Assembly (NCBI GenBank): GCA_009911175.1
Contig: QXWX01000101.1
Coordinates: forward strand, 1 to 24,159
Direction of reading: 5' to 3'
DNA length: 24,159 bases
From: Lachnospiraceae bacterium
Lineage (GTDB): Bacteria > Bacillota_A > Clostridia > Lachnospirales > Lachnospiraceae
This document shows positions 1-6,389 of this stretch, one piece after another. Below the pieces are notes generated by a model that was not told the origin of the DNA, did no database searches, and saw only the letters and a list, made by a program, of their open reading frames with translations. Position 1 is the stretch's first letter. Each line of letters starts with the position of its first letter. The translations under genes were made by a program, and so were the position numbers.

Positions 1-58
1 ACAGAACTGATTAAAAACAGCGCTGTGCGCCGCCTTTTCAGCGGCGAACAAGTCGCAC
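1..58 (-). mobile_element. Probable 5' end of a group II intron inside virD4 (partial)
   Basis: Read on the minus strand, the virD4 reading frame follows the expected family sequence down to the motif SMHYN. At position 58 it then changes to sequence starting GTGCGAC. GTGYG is the group II intron 5' consensus. A strong GC hairpin follows (arms CGCCGC and GCGGCG around TGAAAAG), as expected for the start of domain I. Family VirD4 proteins continue HYN-P-F, so the intron would sit after the first base of the proline codon. Only 58 nt are present and no intron-encoded reverse transcriptase is visible. An intron is the best explanation, but another insertion or an assembly junction is possible. 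Confidence 0.6.
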
Positions 59-749
59 GATTGTAGTGCATGGACTTCTTGAAGTTAATGGTATTCAGCA
101 CTTTTACCCGGTAATTGTTCTTTAAAAGCATCTTTCCTACCTCACATAATACTGTACCTTTCGGATCAGTAACGACATAGGAACTATGCATCTGCATCAG
201 GTTCGGTTTTACAAAAAACCTCGTCTTGCCCGAACCGGAACCACCGATGACAAGGATATTTTTATTCCTCGCATACTTCGGCTGTTTTGGTCTGCCGGAC
301 ATCATCAGCCTTTCCGTTTCTGTGAGTAACACATTGTTCTCAAAAATCGGATCAATATAAGGCTCAATATCCTTTGCGTTACCCCACCTTGCAGAACCGT
401 ACTCCATGCCATGCCGGAACTTCTTGGCGTTCTTGGCTTTGAAATAGACCACAAGGCGGAGCGCAATGCCACATCCTACGCCTATCAGCAAATCCTTCGG
501 GTGGAAACTTGGTAACGGGTTAGAAAACAAGTCCTCCATCCCTGCCATGACCGCCATCATCTTTGCGGAAGCGTCCTGCCCCGGCGATACCCGCCACAGC
601 CACGCTATTTTGTCGCAGAAATACCCGGCAAGTAAATAAGGGAGATTCATAAGGAAAAGTTTCTTTTTATCTACATTCCCCATCTTTGCCTTGAGCTTTT
701 CAGGGATTGATTTTAAGTCTTTGGCAATGCCTTCTATGATTTTACTCAT
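59..749 (-). CDS. virD4: VirD4/TraG-type conjugative coupling ATPase, 5' exon only
   Basis: This is the type IV secretion coupling protein. It would link the relaxase-DNA complex to the mating channel at the cytoplasmic membrane. The first 230 codons are present. Two hydrophobic stretches lie near residues 33-50 and 80-105. The conserved block HGMEYGSARWG follows, and the Walker A motif GGSGSGKT is at residues 169-176, then VVTDPKG and VLNTINFKKSMHYN. The start ATG overlaps the stop codon of the upstream pcfB-like gene as ATGA, which suggests translational coupling. The frame loses family similarity at position 58, where an intron-like sequence begins, and the Walker B half is outside the window. 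Functional VirD4 would need splicing of that insert. Confidence 0.9.
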
Positions 750-1222
750 AATGACTGCCCCCTGTCCTTTAAATGTTCCCTTGCCCTCTCCCGGTTCTTG
801 TCCTTTCCTAGCTGCTCCCGGAACTCTGCCAGCTTCTCCTTTACAGAGATACGGTTGTGCTTTTTCTCATTAACTTTTACAAATTCCTTAAATGCCTGCG
901 TAATCACGTCGGCATCCCTGCCCTTAAACAATACGATGTGCTTCGGCGGCTTTTCCGTCTTGTCCTTCTTCACAGCAAACTGTACGTTATATTTCTTTGC
1001 CACTCTCTCAAAGGACTTGATGTTGTTATCTGTAACCTCAATGCTCGAAGCACCCATACCCTGACCGACCAGCTCTTTCACTGATATTTTCCCATGCGGC
1101 ATCTGCTTTCCCTGTTTCCGGTGTTCCAGATACATCTTCATAGCCTTTTTCAGCACGTCGGCAGTCAGCCGGGAAGATTTGAACACAAGGGCTATCGTTT
1201 TCTGTGTCACTTCCTCCTGCAT
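746..1222 (-). CDS. pcfB: PcfB family protein (DUF3801), conjugation accessory
   Basis: This 158-residue protein has the PcfB/DUF3801 pattern: an N-terminal EEVTQKTIALVFKSSRLTADVLKKA-type opening, a central IEVTDNNIKSFERVAKKY segment, then KHIVLFKGRDADVITQAFKEF. In enterococcal pheromone plasmids PcfB works with the PcfC coupling protein at the substrate-loading step of conjugation. A gene of this family directly upstream of virD4 is the usual order in Tn1549-like ICEs. The ribosome site GGAGG lies about 5 nt before the ATG. The C-terminus is very basic (KDKNRERAREHLKDRG), which would suit contact with DNA or an acidic partner. Its stop overlaps the virD4 start by 4 nt. Confidence 0.85.
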   Translation of the reverse strand: MQEEVTQKTIALVFKSSRLTADVLKKAMKMYLEHRKQGKQMPHGKISVKELVGQGMGASSIEVTDNNIKSFERVAKKYNVQFAVKKDKTEKPPKHIVLFKGRDADVITQAFKEFVKVNEKKHNRISVKEKLAEFREQLGKDKNRERAREHLKDRGQSL

Positions 1223-1246
1223 GGTTTTCCTCCTTCTTCTTAGATT

Positions 1247-1277
1247 GCTGTACCCCCGTCAGGGTGGGACGTACAGC
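1247..1277 (-). promoter_or_regulatory. Hairpin between a 12-codon ORF and pcfB
   Basis: The arms GCTGTAC and GTACAGC are perfect complements, with a further CCC/GGG pairing inside. The stop codon of the 12-codon ORF at 1259-1297 lies in the hairpin loop region. No T-run follows, so this is unlikely to be a plain terminator. It could make pcfB translation or message decay depend on translation of the short ORF. Confidence 0.45.
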
Positions 1278-1297
1278 CTGTGAATCAGATATTTCAT
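1259..1297 (-). CDS. 12-residue leader-like ORF (MKYLIHRLYVPP)
   Basis: This very short frame has an ATG placed 5 nt after a good ribosome site (AAAGGAG) and ends in TGA after 12 codons. Two facts suggest that it is translated. It has its own strong ribosome site. It is also preceded by the same 23-nt hairpin that stands before the ribosome sites of two longer genes at 1772 and 2865. The product is basic and hydrophobic and resembles nothing I recognise. Its end is buried in a hairpin upstream of pcfB, so a leader-peptide role is plausible but unproven. Confidence 0.4.
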   Translation of the reverse strand: MKYLIHRLYVPP

Positions 1298-1312
1298 AAT
1301 CTCTCCTTTCCG

Positions 1313-1335
1313 CTTCTGGACAAAAAGTCCAAAAG
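1313..1335 (-). repeat. ICE hairpin repeat, copy 1
   Basis: The arms CTTTTGGAC and GTCCAGAAG surround a TTTTT loop. This makes a 9-bp stem with one G-U pair on the minus strand. The sequence is identical to copies 2 and 3. It sits 7 nt before the ribosome site of the 12-codon ORF. Confidence 0.85.
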
Positions 1336-1346
1336 CTGTTTTTATC

Positions 1347-1772
1347 CTATAAGCACCCTGAACGGATACAGGATTCGTATTCTTCCAATCCTGCGCCTGC
1401 ATCTTCCCCATAGGACAGTTTTATGCCACAGAAATCATGCAGTGTGCCGGATAACAGGAAATCTTTATAAAGCCTTGCAAAATCATCAGAGAACTTTTCT
1501 ATAATGCGTGTAAAATCATCGTTCTCACGATATTCATAATAAATCTGCTTCCCGCCAGTGCTGCCCAGCATATCCGTAAGCTGGTAGCTAAGCTCTCCTG
1601 TCTGCTTGACAGAAATCTGTATCAGGTTGTAATCTTTCCTCAGCTTGAAATAGGAACTATGGAACTTTGACGATACTGTAATATTGGGATTCTCCCCCAA
1701 TTCCTCACAGACCGCCGCCAGCCTTTTCAATAGTTGCGCTGTTGTTTTTTTCTGAAATTCCCTCTTTTTCAT
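1347..1772 (-). CDS. Uncharacterised ICE protein, 141 aa
   Basis: I do not recognise this family. The protein has 141 residues if started at the ATG at 1772, which has GGAGG 6 nt upstream. An earlier in-frame GTG at 1787 falls inside the hairpin repeat and lacks a ribosome site. The N-terminus is lysine-rich (MKKREFQKKTTAQLLKRL), the middle resembles a small alpha/beta fold (NITVSSKFHSSYFKLRKDYNLIQI), and the C-terminus is acidic. No signal peptide, membrane segment or metal motif is seen. It lies between an intrinsic terminator upstream and the 12-codon ORF and pcfB downstream, so it probably belongs to the conjugation transcript. Confidence 0.75.
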   Translation of the reverse strand: MKKREFQKKTTAQLLKRLAAVCEELGENPNITVSSKFHSSYFKLRKDYNLIQISVKQTGELSYQLTDMLGSTGGKQIYYEYRENDDFTRIIEKFSDDFARLYKDFLLSGTLHDFCGIKLSYGEDAGAGLEEYESCIRSGCL

Positions 1773-1786
1773 CTGACCTCCTTCCA

Positions 1787-1809
1787 CTTCTGGACAAAAA
1801 GTCCAAAAG
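1787..1809 (-). repeat. ICE hairpin repeat, copy 2
   Basis: This copy is identical to copies 1 and 3 over all 23 nt. It lies a few nt upstream of the GGAGG of the 141-aa gene. The start of a transcript from the candidate promoter at 1811-1838 would fall close to the foot of this hairpin. Confidence 0.85.
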
Positions 1810-1810
1810 T

Positions 1811-1838
1811 TTTATAAACGCAAAAAGGGCAGCTACAA
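1811..1838 (-). promoter_or_regulatory. Candidate promoter overlapping a terminator
   Basis: On the minus strand TTGTAG (-35) and TATAAA (-10) are 16 bp apart. The -35 box lies inside the right part of the terminator hairpin at 1825-1867. If active, it would restart transcription for the 141-aa gene, pcfB and virD4. The match is moderate and the call rests only on sequence. Confidence 0.35.
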
Positions 1839-1867
1839 ACCGCTGTTTACGGTCTATAACTGCCCTT
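1822..1867 (-). terminator. Intrinsic terminator after the 179-aa ORF
   Basis: The arms AAGGGCAG and CTGCCCTT pair perfectly. An inner stem (ACCG with CGGT and flanking pairs) extends the hairpin. On the minus strand a run of five T follows, but there is no T-run on the plus side. It sits 21 nt after the stop codon of the zinc-ribbon gene and splits the ICE operon into two transcriptional blocks unless it is read through. Confidence 0.7.
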
Positions 1868-1887
1868 ACGCTGTCTGCCATATTTAA

Positions 1888-2418
1888 TTATCTGTACCGG
1901 ATCACCGGACACTGCTTCGTCTTTTTCCCTATCTTCCTGCGTTCCAAAGCGAAAACCATATCCCCGGTACGTTCAAAGTACCCTATATCCTTTTTCCAGC
2001 TCATGCCGCATTTACAGTGCTGCAAGCCGATAAACTGCTGTTTCATCTTCCTCCCGCAATTCGGGCATACTTTTTTACTCATGCCCCTTTTCTTAGTTTT
2101 CGGCTTGCCCGCATCTTCTTCCTTTTTCTCTTTCTTTTCCGGAAGCCCGTTCTCCGCTATCCTTGTTTCATAGCGTGGCAGACGGTAAAGATACAGGCGG
2201 TACACTTCGTCAAAGGAAGCCTTTTCCGCTATCCCCTTTACCCTCTGGTAAATCTGCCCCACAATTTTTTCACAGTCCTCTCCTTCCGGCAGCTTATCAT
2301 GCTCCCTGTAATAATCACAGGTTTTTTCAAACATACTGTCTGCTATTTTAGCTTTCTGTTTCTGCTTTAAGTCTTTATATGTCCTGTCCGCCCTTTTCAG
2401 ACGATTCTTGCTTCCCAA
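1888..2418 (-). CDS. Uncharacterised ICE protein with C-terminal zinc ribbon
   Basis: I cannot name the family. The probable start is a TTG at 2418 with AGGAG 8 nt upstream, giving 176 residues. GTG codons at 2427 and 2424 are too close to that ribosome site. The N-terminal two thirds are helical and charged (KNRLKRADRTYKDLKQKQKAKIADSMF), followed by a lysine/glutamate linker. Then comes a four-cysteine cluster, CPNCGRKM followed by HCKCGMSW, which should bind one zinc ion. The C-terminus is basic. The layout suggests a nucleic-acid-binding accessory protein, but this is inference. An intrinsic terminator follows immediately. Confidence 0.7.
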   Translation of the reverse strand: MGSKNRLKRADRTYKDLKQKQKAKIADSMFEKTCDYYREHDKLPEGEDCEKIVGQIYQRVKGIAEKASFDEVYRLYLYRLPRYETRIAENGLPEKKEKKEEDAGKPKTKKRGMSKKVCPNCGRKMKQQFIGLQHCKCGMSWKKDIGYFERTGDMVFALERRKIGKKTKQCPVIRYR

Positions 2419-2452
2419 ACACACCACTCCTGCCTTTATCCTGATACGGTCT

Positions 2453-2482
2453 ATTTTAACAGAAAACGCCCCGGAATTGTAA
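2453..2482 (-). promoter_or_regulatory. Candidate promoter for the zinc-ribbon ORF
   Basis: TTACAA and TAAAAT are separated by 18 bp on the minus strand, with an extended -10 (TG one base before TAAAAT). It lies in the 78-bp gap between the 122-aa gene and the zinc-ribbon gene. Confidence 0.4.
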
Positions 2483-2496
2483 AAAATATCTGCCGC

Positions 2497-2865
2497 CTAA
2501 CCGAAAGCGTCTTCACACCGGGAAATGAAATATTTCTTCTTTTCCAAGATTTCCTCCTGCCTGTCTTTGGAAAGCGTCTGGAATATCTCGTCATAGTCAA
2601 GCTCCGAAAGCGGCGTACCCAAAACAGGCGTTAAAACTTCATGTTCATACCATATCCGCCAGAGTTCCTCAAACAGCTCCAGACAATCCGAAAATGCCAT
2701 TGCCGAATCAAAACCCTCGCCCTCACTGAACCATTGCAGACGGACAAAACCGAACCTCCCGGCATCCGCCACCATCACATCCGTCAGCTCATACAGCTCT
2801 GCAAACGCATCCGCCACTTTCCGGCACTTCGCCCGCTGTTCTTCCGTAATAAATATTTCTGCCAT
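2497..2865 (-). CDS. Uncharacterised acidic ICE protein, 122 aa
   Basis: I do not recognise this family. The start is the ATG at 2865, preceded by TTAGGAGG with normal spacing. An upstream in-frame TTG at 2904 lies in the hairpin repeat and has no ribosome site. The protein is acidic and helical (FSDCLELFEELWRIWYEHEVL, then ELDYDEIFQTLSKDRQEEILEKK) with no cysteine cluster or membrane segment. Small acidic helical proteins in mobile elements are sometimes antirestriction or regulatory factors, but nothing here proves that. Confidence 0.72.
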   Translation of the reverse strand: MAEIFITEEQRAKCRKVADAFAELYELTDVMVADAGRFGFVRLQWFSEGEGFDSAMAFSDCLELFEELWRIWYEHEVLTPVLGTPLSELDYDEIFQTLSKDRQEEILEKKKYFISRCEDAFG

Positions 2866-2884
2866 AGCGCATCCTCCTAACTCA

Positions 2885-2907
2885 CTTCTGGACAAAAAGT
2901 CCAAAAG
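2885..2907 (-). repeat. ICE hairpin repeat, copy 3
   Basis: The 23-nt hairpin is identical to copies 1 and 2. It starts on the base after the stop codon of the 220-aa gene and ends just before the TTAGGAGG ribosome site of the 122-aa gene. It therefore fills almost the whole gap between them. Confidence 0.85.
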
Positions 2908-3570
2908 TTATTGATTCTCTTTCAAACAGTAAATCGTGCAGAGGTCAGCATATAACACGCCCTCCCCACATTGTATCGTGTCAAACAAAAGGCACTGGAA
3001 CAGCACGTTACGCACAGCCGCAAGGCTGGCAATCCCCTGTTCTTTTTCTGAAAAACCTGTACCGGGAATATCCATATCCGCCGATGCCGCCCGCCTTGCC
3101 GAAATGCAGTGCGTGTAAAGTCCGAGGATATATTTATCTGACATGGGGAAAGCGAATGTTTCCTGCCCGTCATATGTCACCCTGTATTTTTCCTGCTCCC
3201 CTTCCGGAAGTTCAAAAATACACCGCACTGTTTCCAGATAAGTATGCCCGTCAAAATCCGGCTTTATTTTCTTTCCGTACCTTCGGATTTCGGAAAAGAT
3301 GTTATTCCGGTCAATAAAGGAACGGGTTCGCTTAAAAGCTGGCTTCCTGCCTTTTAAGTCCATGTAAACATTATTCCCTGTCCCTTTCCCGGCAAACTTG
3401 CCATAATCGCCAGTCCGCAGCAGATAGGACAGCACCTCCAGCAGCTTTTCTTTTGACGCAATCTCCTGATAAGGGGAACCGCCAAACTCTATCCTCACAA
3501 ACTTTAATGGGCAGCTCCCCTTTGCAATCTCCCGTTCCATTGCCCGGTCAATATCCCTCATGGATTCCAT
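2908..3570 (-). CDS. Uncharacterised ICE protein, 220 aa
   Basis: I do not recognise this family. Its ATG follows the repA stop directly (TAAATG), and a ribosome site (AAGGAGATG) lies in the repA end, so the two are probably translationally coupled. It begins with a short charged helix, then a segment LKFVRIEFGGSPYQEIASKEKL, then a basic central region (KGRKPAFKRTRSFIDRNN) and a C-terminal half with several cysteines that are not spaced as a zinc site. No membrane segment is seen. Its place directly behind repA suggests maintenance or transfer functions, which is an inference from position only. Confidence 0.75.
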   Translation of the reverse strand: MESMRDIDRAMEREIAKGSCPLKFVRIEFGGSPYQEIASKEKLLEVLSYLLRTGDYGKFAGKGTGNNVYMDLKGRKPAFKRTRSFIDRNNIFSEIRRYGKKIKPDFDGHTYLETVRCIFELPEGEQEKYRVTYDGQETFAFPMSDKYILGLYTHCISARRAASADMDIPGTGFSEKEQGIASLAAVRNVLFQCLLFDTIQCGEGVLYADLCTIYCLKENQ

Positions 3571-4686
3571 TTATCCATCTCCTTCCGCTTTGGGCTGAAA
3601 CAGTCCTTTTTCTTCCCACCCGCCGCCATACATATCATGCTGCACCAACTGCTGGTAATAGTGGTTCATGGTGTTAGGTGCATTGTAGAGGGCAGTCACC
3701 ATGTACGCCCTAATATTGGCGATCTTGGTTGTGGTTTCCCTCATGCACCCAATGACATACTCCAAATGGGAGCTGTTCAGCTTTAAAAACTTTGATTTCA
3801 CAAGCTCATACGGGTAATCTTCCCCGTTGACTTTTACCGTCTTACGCTTCACGCACACAATCTCACAGATTACCTCATACAGTTCCTCATACAGCCCTTT
3901 ATCACTCCAATCGCCATATTTCATGTGATGCTCATACTCAATATTCTTTTTGATAATTTCCATGTAGGCATGGGCATCATCCATCACATCAATCATACCA
4001 TTATCCGGCTTGCCCGGTTCTGGTTTTTCTGTTCCTCTATCCGATTGATTGATAGGATTGGTATAACTCAGATCGTTATAATTAGTATTGTTATAATTAG
4101 GGTTCGATTCCCGAACTTCCGCAAGTTCGGTTTCCGAATCTCTTGAAGTTTGATTTCCGAACTCCTGCAAGTTCGATTTCCGAATCTCTTGAAGTTCGAT
4201 TTCCGAACTTCTTGAAGTTTGATTATCGAACCTCTTGAAGTTCGGTTTCCGAACTTCTGCGGAATTGTCAGCATTATCAGGCATTTCCGGCTCTTTGCCC
4301 GGTTCGTTCCCGGCATCCAATGTCGCAAAATTCTTCACATAGATAATGTCCGGCTTGCCCAGCCCCTGCCTTTTCTTCTCAATCAGACCGATTCCCTTTT
4401 TACTGTCAAGCTCCGCAATCACTTTGGCGCATTTCTCCCTTGCGCATCCCAAATCCTCCATTATGTTATCCAGCGTGTAATGGATATACACCCTGTTTTC
4501 TTCATCAAGCCAGCCATTCTTGATTGACAATGACAGCCTGTCAAGCATCAGACCATAAAGGAGCTTTGCATCGCTGGACAACTCTTTAAACCTTGCGTCT
4601 TTTATCAGCAGCCTCGGAACCCGGTAGAAGGAAAACTGTTCCGCTTCGATGCCATAATAATAGTCGAATTTTATCGTGCCATCCAC
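3571..4686 (-). CDS. repA: RepA-type replication initiator (RepA_N + DUF6017)
   Basis: The N-terminal half matches the RepA_N initiator domain: FSFYRVPRLLIKDARFKELSSD, a GLMLDRLSLS helix and a winged-helix region ending LGKPDIIYVKNF (residues about 18-115). A low-complexity linker follows (about 142-196), encoded by seven 23-bp DNA repeats. The C-terminal part (about 225-371) is the DUF6017 domain usual in Tn1549-like elements. The preferred start is a GTG at 4686 with GGGGAGG 9 nt upstream. An ATG at 4722 would add 12 residues and overlap parB by 19 nt, with a weak ribosome site. RepA_N initiators bind iterons within their own gene, which fits the repeats here. The role would be autonomous replication of the excised circle. 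Confidence 0.88.
   Translation of the reverse strand: MDGTIKFDYYYGIEAEQFSFYRVPRLLIKDARFKELSSDAKLLYGLMLDRLSLSIKNGWLDEENRVYIHYTLDNIMEDLGCAREKCAKVIAELDSKKGIGLIEKKRQGLGKPDIIYVKNFATLDAGNEPGKEPEMPDNADNSAEVRKPNFKRFDNQTSRSSEIELQEIRKSNLQEFGNQTSRDSETELAEVRESNPNYNNTNYNDLSYTNPINQSDRGTEKPEPGKPDNGMIDVMDDAHAYMEIIKKNIEYEHHMKYGDWSDKGLYEELYEVICEIVCVKRKTVKVNGEDYPYELVKSKFLKLNSSHLEYVIGCMRETTTKIANIRAYMVTALYNAPNTMNHYYQQLVQHDMYGGGWEEKGLFQPKAEGDG
4045..4100. other. AT-rich segment next to the repA repeats
   Basis: This stretch in repA is clearly richer in A and T than its surroundings and contains a direct repeat of GTTATAATTAG. It codes for an asparagine-rich linker. Its place immediately beside the iteron array would suit a DNA unwinding element. 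That role is inferred from position and base composition. Confidence 0.4.
4101..4261. repeat. Seven tandem 23-bp iterons within repA (candidate oriV)
   Basis: Seven head-to-tail units begin at 4101, 4124, 4147, 4170, 4193, 4216 and 4239. Each is built on a dyad close to GTTCGGTTTCCGAAC followed by a variable TTCTTGA-like tail. The period is 23 bp, about two helical turns, so binding sites would lie on one face of the DNA. Since 23 is not a multiple of three, successive units are read in different frames, giving a 23-residue protein period. RepA_N plasmid origins are known to lie inside the rep gene, so this is the likely ICE replication origin. Confidence 0.8.
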
Positions 4687-4703
4687 GCCGATGCACCTCC
4701 CCT

Positions 4704-5594
4704 CTACTGCTTTTTCTTCCATTCATCCAATAGCTGAATGATGATGCCCTCTATTTCCTCACTCGTGCAGTCCTCCGCAAAATACTCGCTGATCTTGTCC
4801 GCCTTCAGCGTCACCTTCCGTTCCTTCGGCTTTTCTTCCTCCAGTATCAGGCGCACCATTGCAAGGGAAAGCTCCCCGGTCTTTCCATACTCTTTTATTT
4901 TTGCCGACTGCACCATGCTGACATTACAGCCTTTTTCCTCTATAACCTCCTGTACCCACTGCTGCGCTTCCTCCGCCAGAAAGGAAATATCCACGCCCTG
5001 TGAGAAGCCGAGCTTTTTATTATCCACCATGACAAGGAGTTCATCAGACAGGCGGGAAAGCCAGATATACCGCTGAACCTTTTTGGCGTTCTCCCCGGCA
5101 GCTTCCCCCACTTCATCAAGCGTGTTCTTCCCTGACTTCTTCCCCTGATGCTTCATGGCTTCATATTTCATCTTGTAGGCTCTCGCCTTTTCACTCGGTA
5201 AAATATCCTCCCTCTGAATGTTGGAATCCACCATGATAATTGTGGCTTCATCATCGGTGTAATTGCGGACAATCACAGGCATCTCCGTCTTTCCGGCAAG
5301 TTCCGAGCCACGCTTGCGGCGGTGTCCGGCTATGATTTCATAGCCGCCGCCCTCCCTCGGTCTTGCAATCCCCGGCACAAGCACCCCGTACTGCCGGATA
5401 CTCTCTGTTGTTTCCTCCATCTTCTCATCGTCCTCCACCCGGAAAGGGTGGTCTTTGAACGTATAAAGCTCTGCCAGCGGCGCATTGATAATCTGTTCAA
5501 CGCTGCTTTCCTGTGAAGCACTCCCGCCGAACAAATCATCAAATTTCTCAAGAGTAACCTTTGCTGCGCTCCCTGATTTTGTTTTACTGCCCAT
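4704..5594 (-). CDS. parB: ParB/Spo0J-type partition protein
   Basis: This 296-residue ParB protein would bind a centromere-like site and work with ParA to segregate or stabilise the element. The N-terminal nuclease-like domain shows FKDHPFRVEDDEKMEE, then SIRQYGVLVPGIARP and the conserved GHRRKRG box (residues 90-96). DSNIQREDILPSEKARAY and a helix-turn-helix region follow. The start is the ATG at 5594, 9 nt after AAGGAGG. The TTG two codons earlier is too close to that site. The gene overlaps the end of parA. No parS palindrome was identified with confidence, though the repA dyads could also be bound. Confidence 0.9.
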   Translation of the reverse strand: MGSKTKSGSAAKVTLEKFDDLFGGSASQESSVEQIINAPLAELYTFKDHPFRVEDDEKMEETTESIRQYGVLVPGIARPREGGGYEIIAGHRRKRGSELAGKTEMPVIVRNYTDDEATIIMVDSNIQREDILPSEKARAYKMKYEAMKHQGKKSGKNTLDEVGEAAGENAKKVQRYIWLSRLSDELLVMVDNKKLGFSQGVDISFLAEEAQQWVQEVIEEKGCNVSMVQSAKIKEYGKTGELSLAMVRLILEEEKPKERKVTLKADKISEYFAEDCTSEEIEGIIIQLLDEWKKKQ

Positions 5595-6369
5595 CTGCAA
5601 GCACCTCCTTTGTCAGAGAATCATAGGCTGACGCCACTTTCCCCTTGGGATCATGCTTGTAGATACTGACACCCTCCGCCGAAATCTCCGCCGCCCGGAC
5701 GGAAATGGGAATGACATTGGCAAATATCCTCACCCGGCTTCCATAGGCTTCCTTCAGCATGGCGCTAATGTCCCTTGCGTAGTTCGTCCGGCTGTCCACC
5801 ATTGTAAGCAGAATCCCCTCAATTTCCAGTTTCGGGTTAATCTGCCGCTTTACCTTGCCGACCGTCTTAATAAGCTGCTGTAAACCTTTGACGGGCAGAT
5901 ATGCCGCCTGTACGGGTATCAAAATGCTGTCGGCACTGGCAAAGGCGTTTATGGTAATCATGCCGAGGGAAGGCATACAGTCAATTAAGATGTAATCGTA
6001 GCTCTCCCTGACAATCTCTATGTATGACCGGAGTACCGTTTCCCGGCTCATGACGTTCACAAGGGAAACCTCCAGACCGGAAAGCTCAATGTTCCCCGGC
6101 ATTAAGTCTATCCCTTCCTCATGGTGGAGAATACCTTCTCCCGACTCTACTTCCTCGTCATTGATTAAATTCCCCATAATGGTTGCAAGAGTGATTTCCA
6201 GACTGTCCGGCTCCGTAAAGCCTAAACTCGCTGTCAGACTGCCCTGTGCGTCCGCATCAATCAGAAGCACTCTCTTTCCCTGTTTTGCCAGCCCGATTCC
6301 TAAGTTGCTTGTTGTGGTGGTCTTGCCGACTCCGCCTTTCTGGTTTGCGATTGCGATTATTTTGCACAT
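5584..6369 (-). CDS. parA: ParA/Soj-type partition ATPase
   Basis: This is a 261-residue ParA/MinD-family ATPase. It starts MCKIIAIANQ and goes directly into the deviant Walker A motif KGGVGKTTTT (residues 11-20). The switch motif LLIDADAQGSLT and YDYILIDCMPSLG follow. It partners the ParB encoded just downstream. The frame is open far upstream, but the ATG at 6369 has AAAAGGAG before it and matches the family N-terminus. Upstream codons have no ribosome site and no family similarity. It lacks the N-terminal helix-turn-helix of long ParA proteins, so it is unlikely to autoregulate by binding DNA alone. Confidence 0.93.
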   Translation of the reverse strand: MCKIIAIANQKGGVGKTTTTSNLGIGLAKQGKRVLLIDADAQGSLTASLGFTEPDSLEITLATIMGNLINDEEVESGEGILHHEEGIDLMPGNIELSGLEVSLVNVMSRETVLRSYIEIVRESYDYILIDCMPSLGMITINAFASADSILIPVQAAYLPVKGLQQLIKTVGKVKRQINPKLEIEGILLTMVDSRTNYARDISAMLKEAYGSRVRIFANVIPISVRAAEISAEGVSIYKHDPKGKVASAYDSLTKEVLADGQ

Positions 6370-6389
6370 GATTCTATTCTCCTTTTCTT

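Noticed and set aside
4101..4261. CRISPR array
   Set aside because: Repeats are contiguous with no unique spacers and lie inside the repA reading frame.
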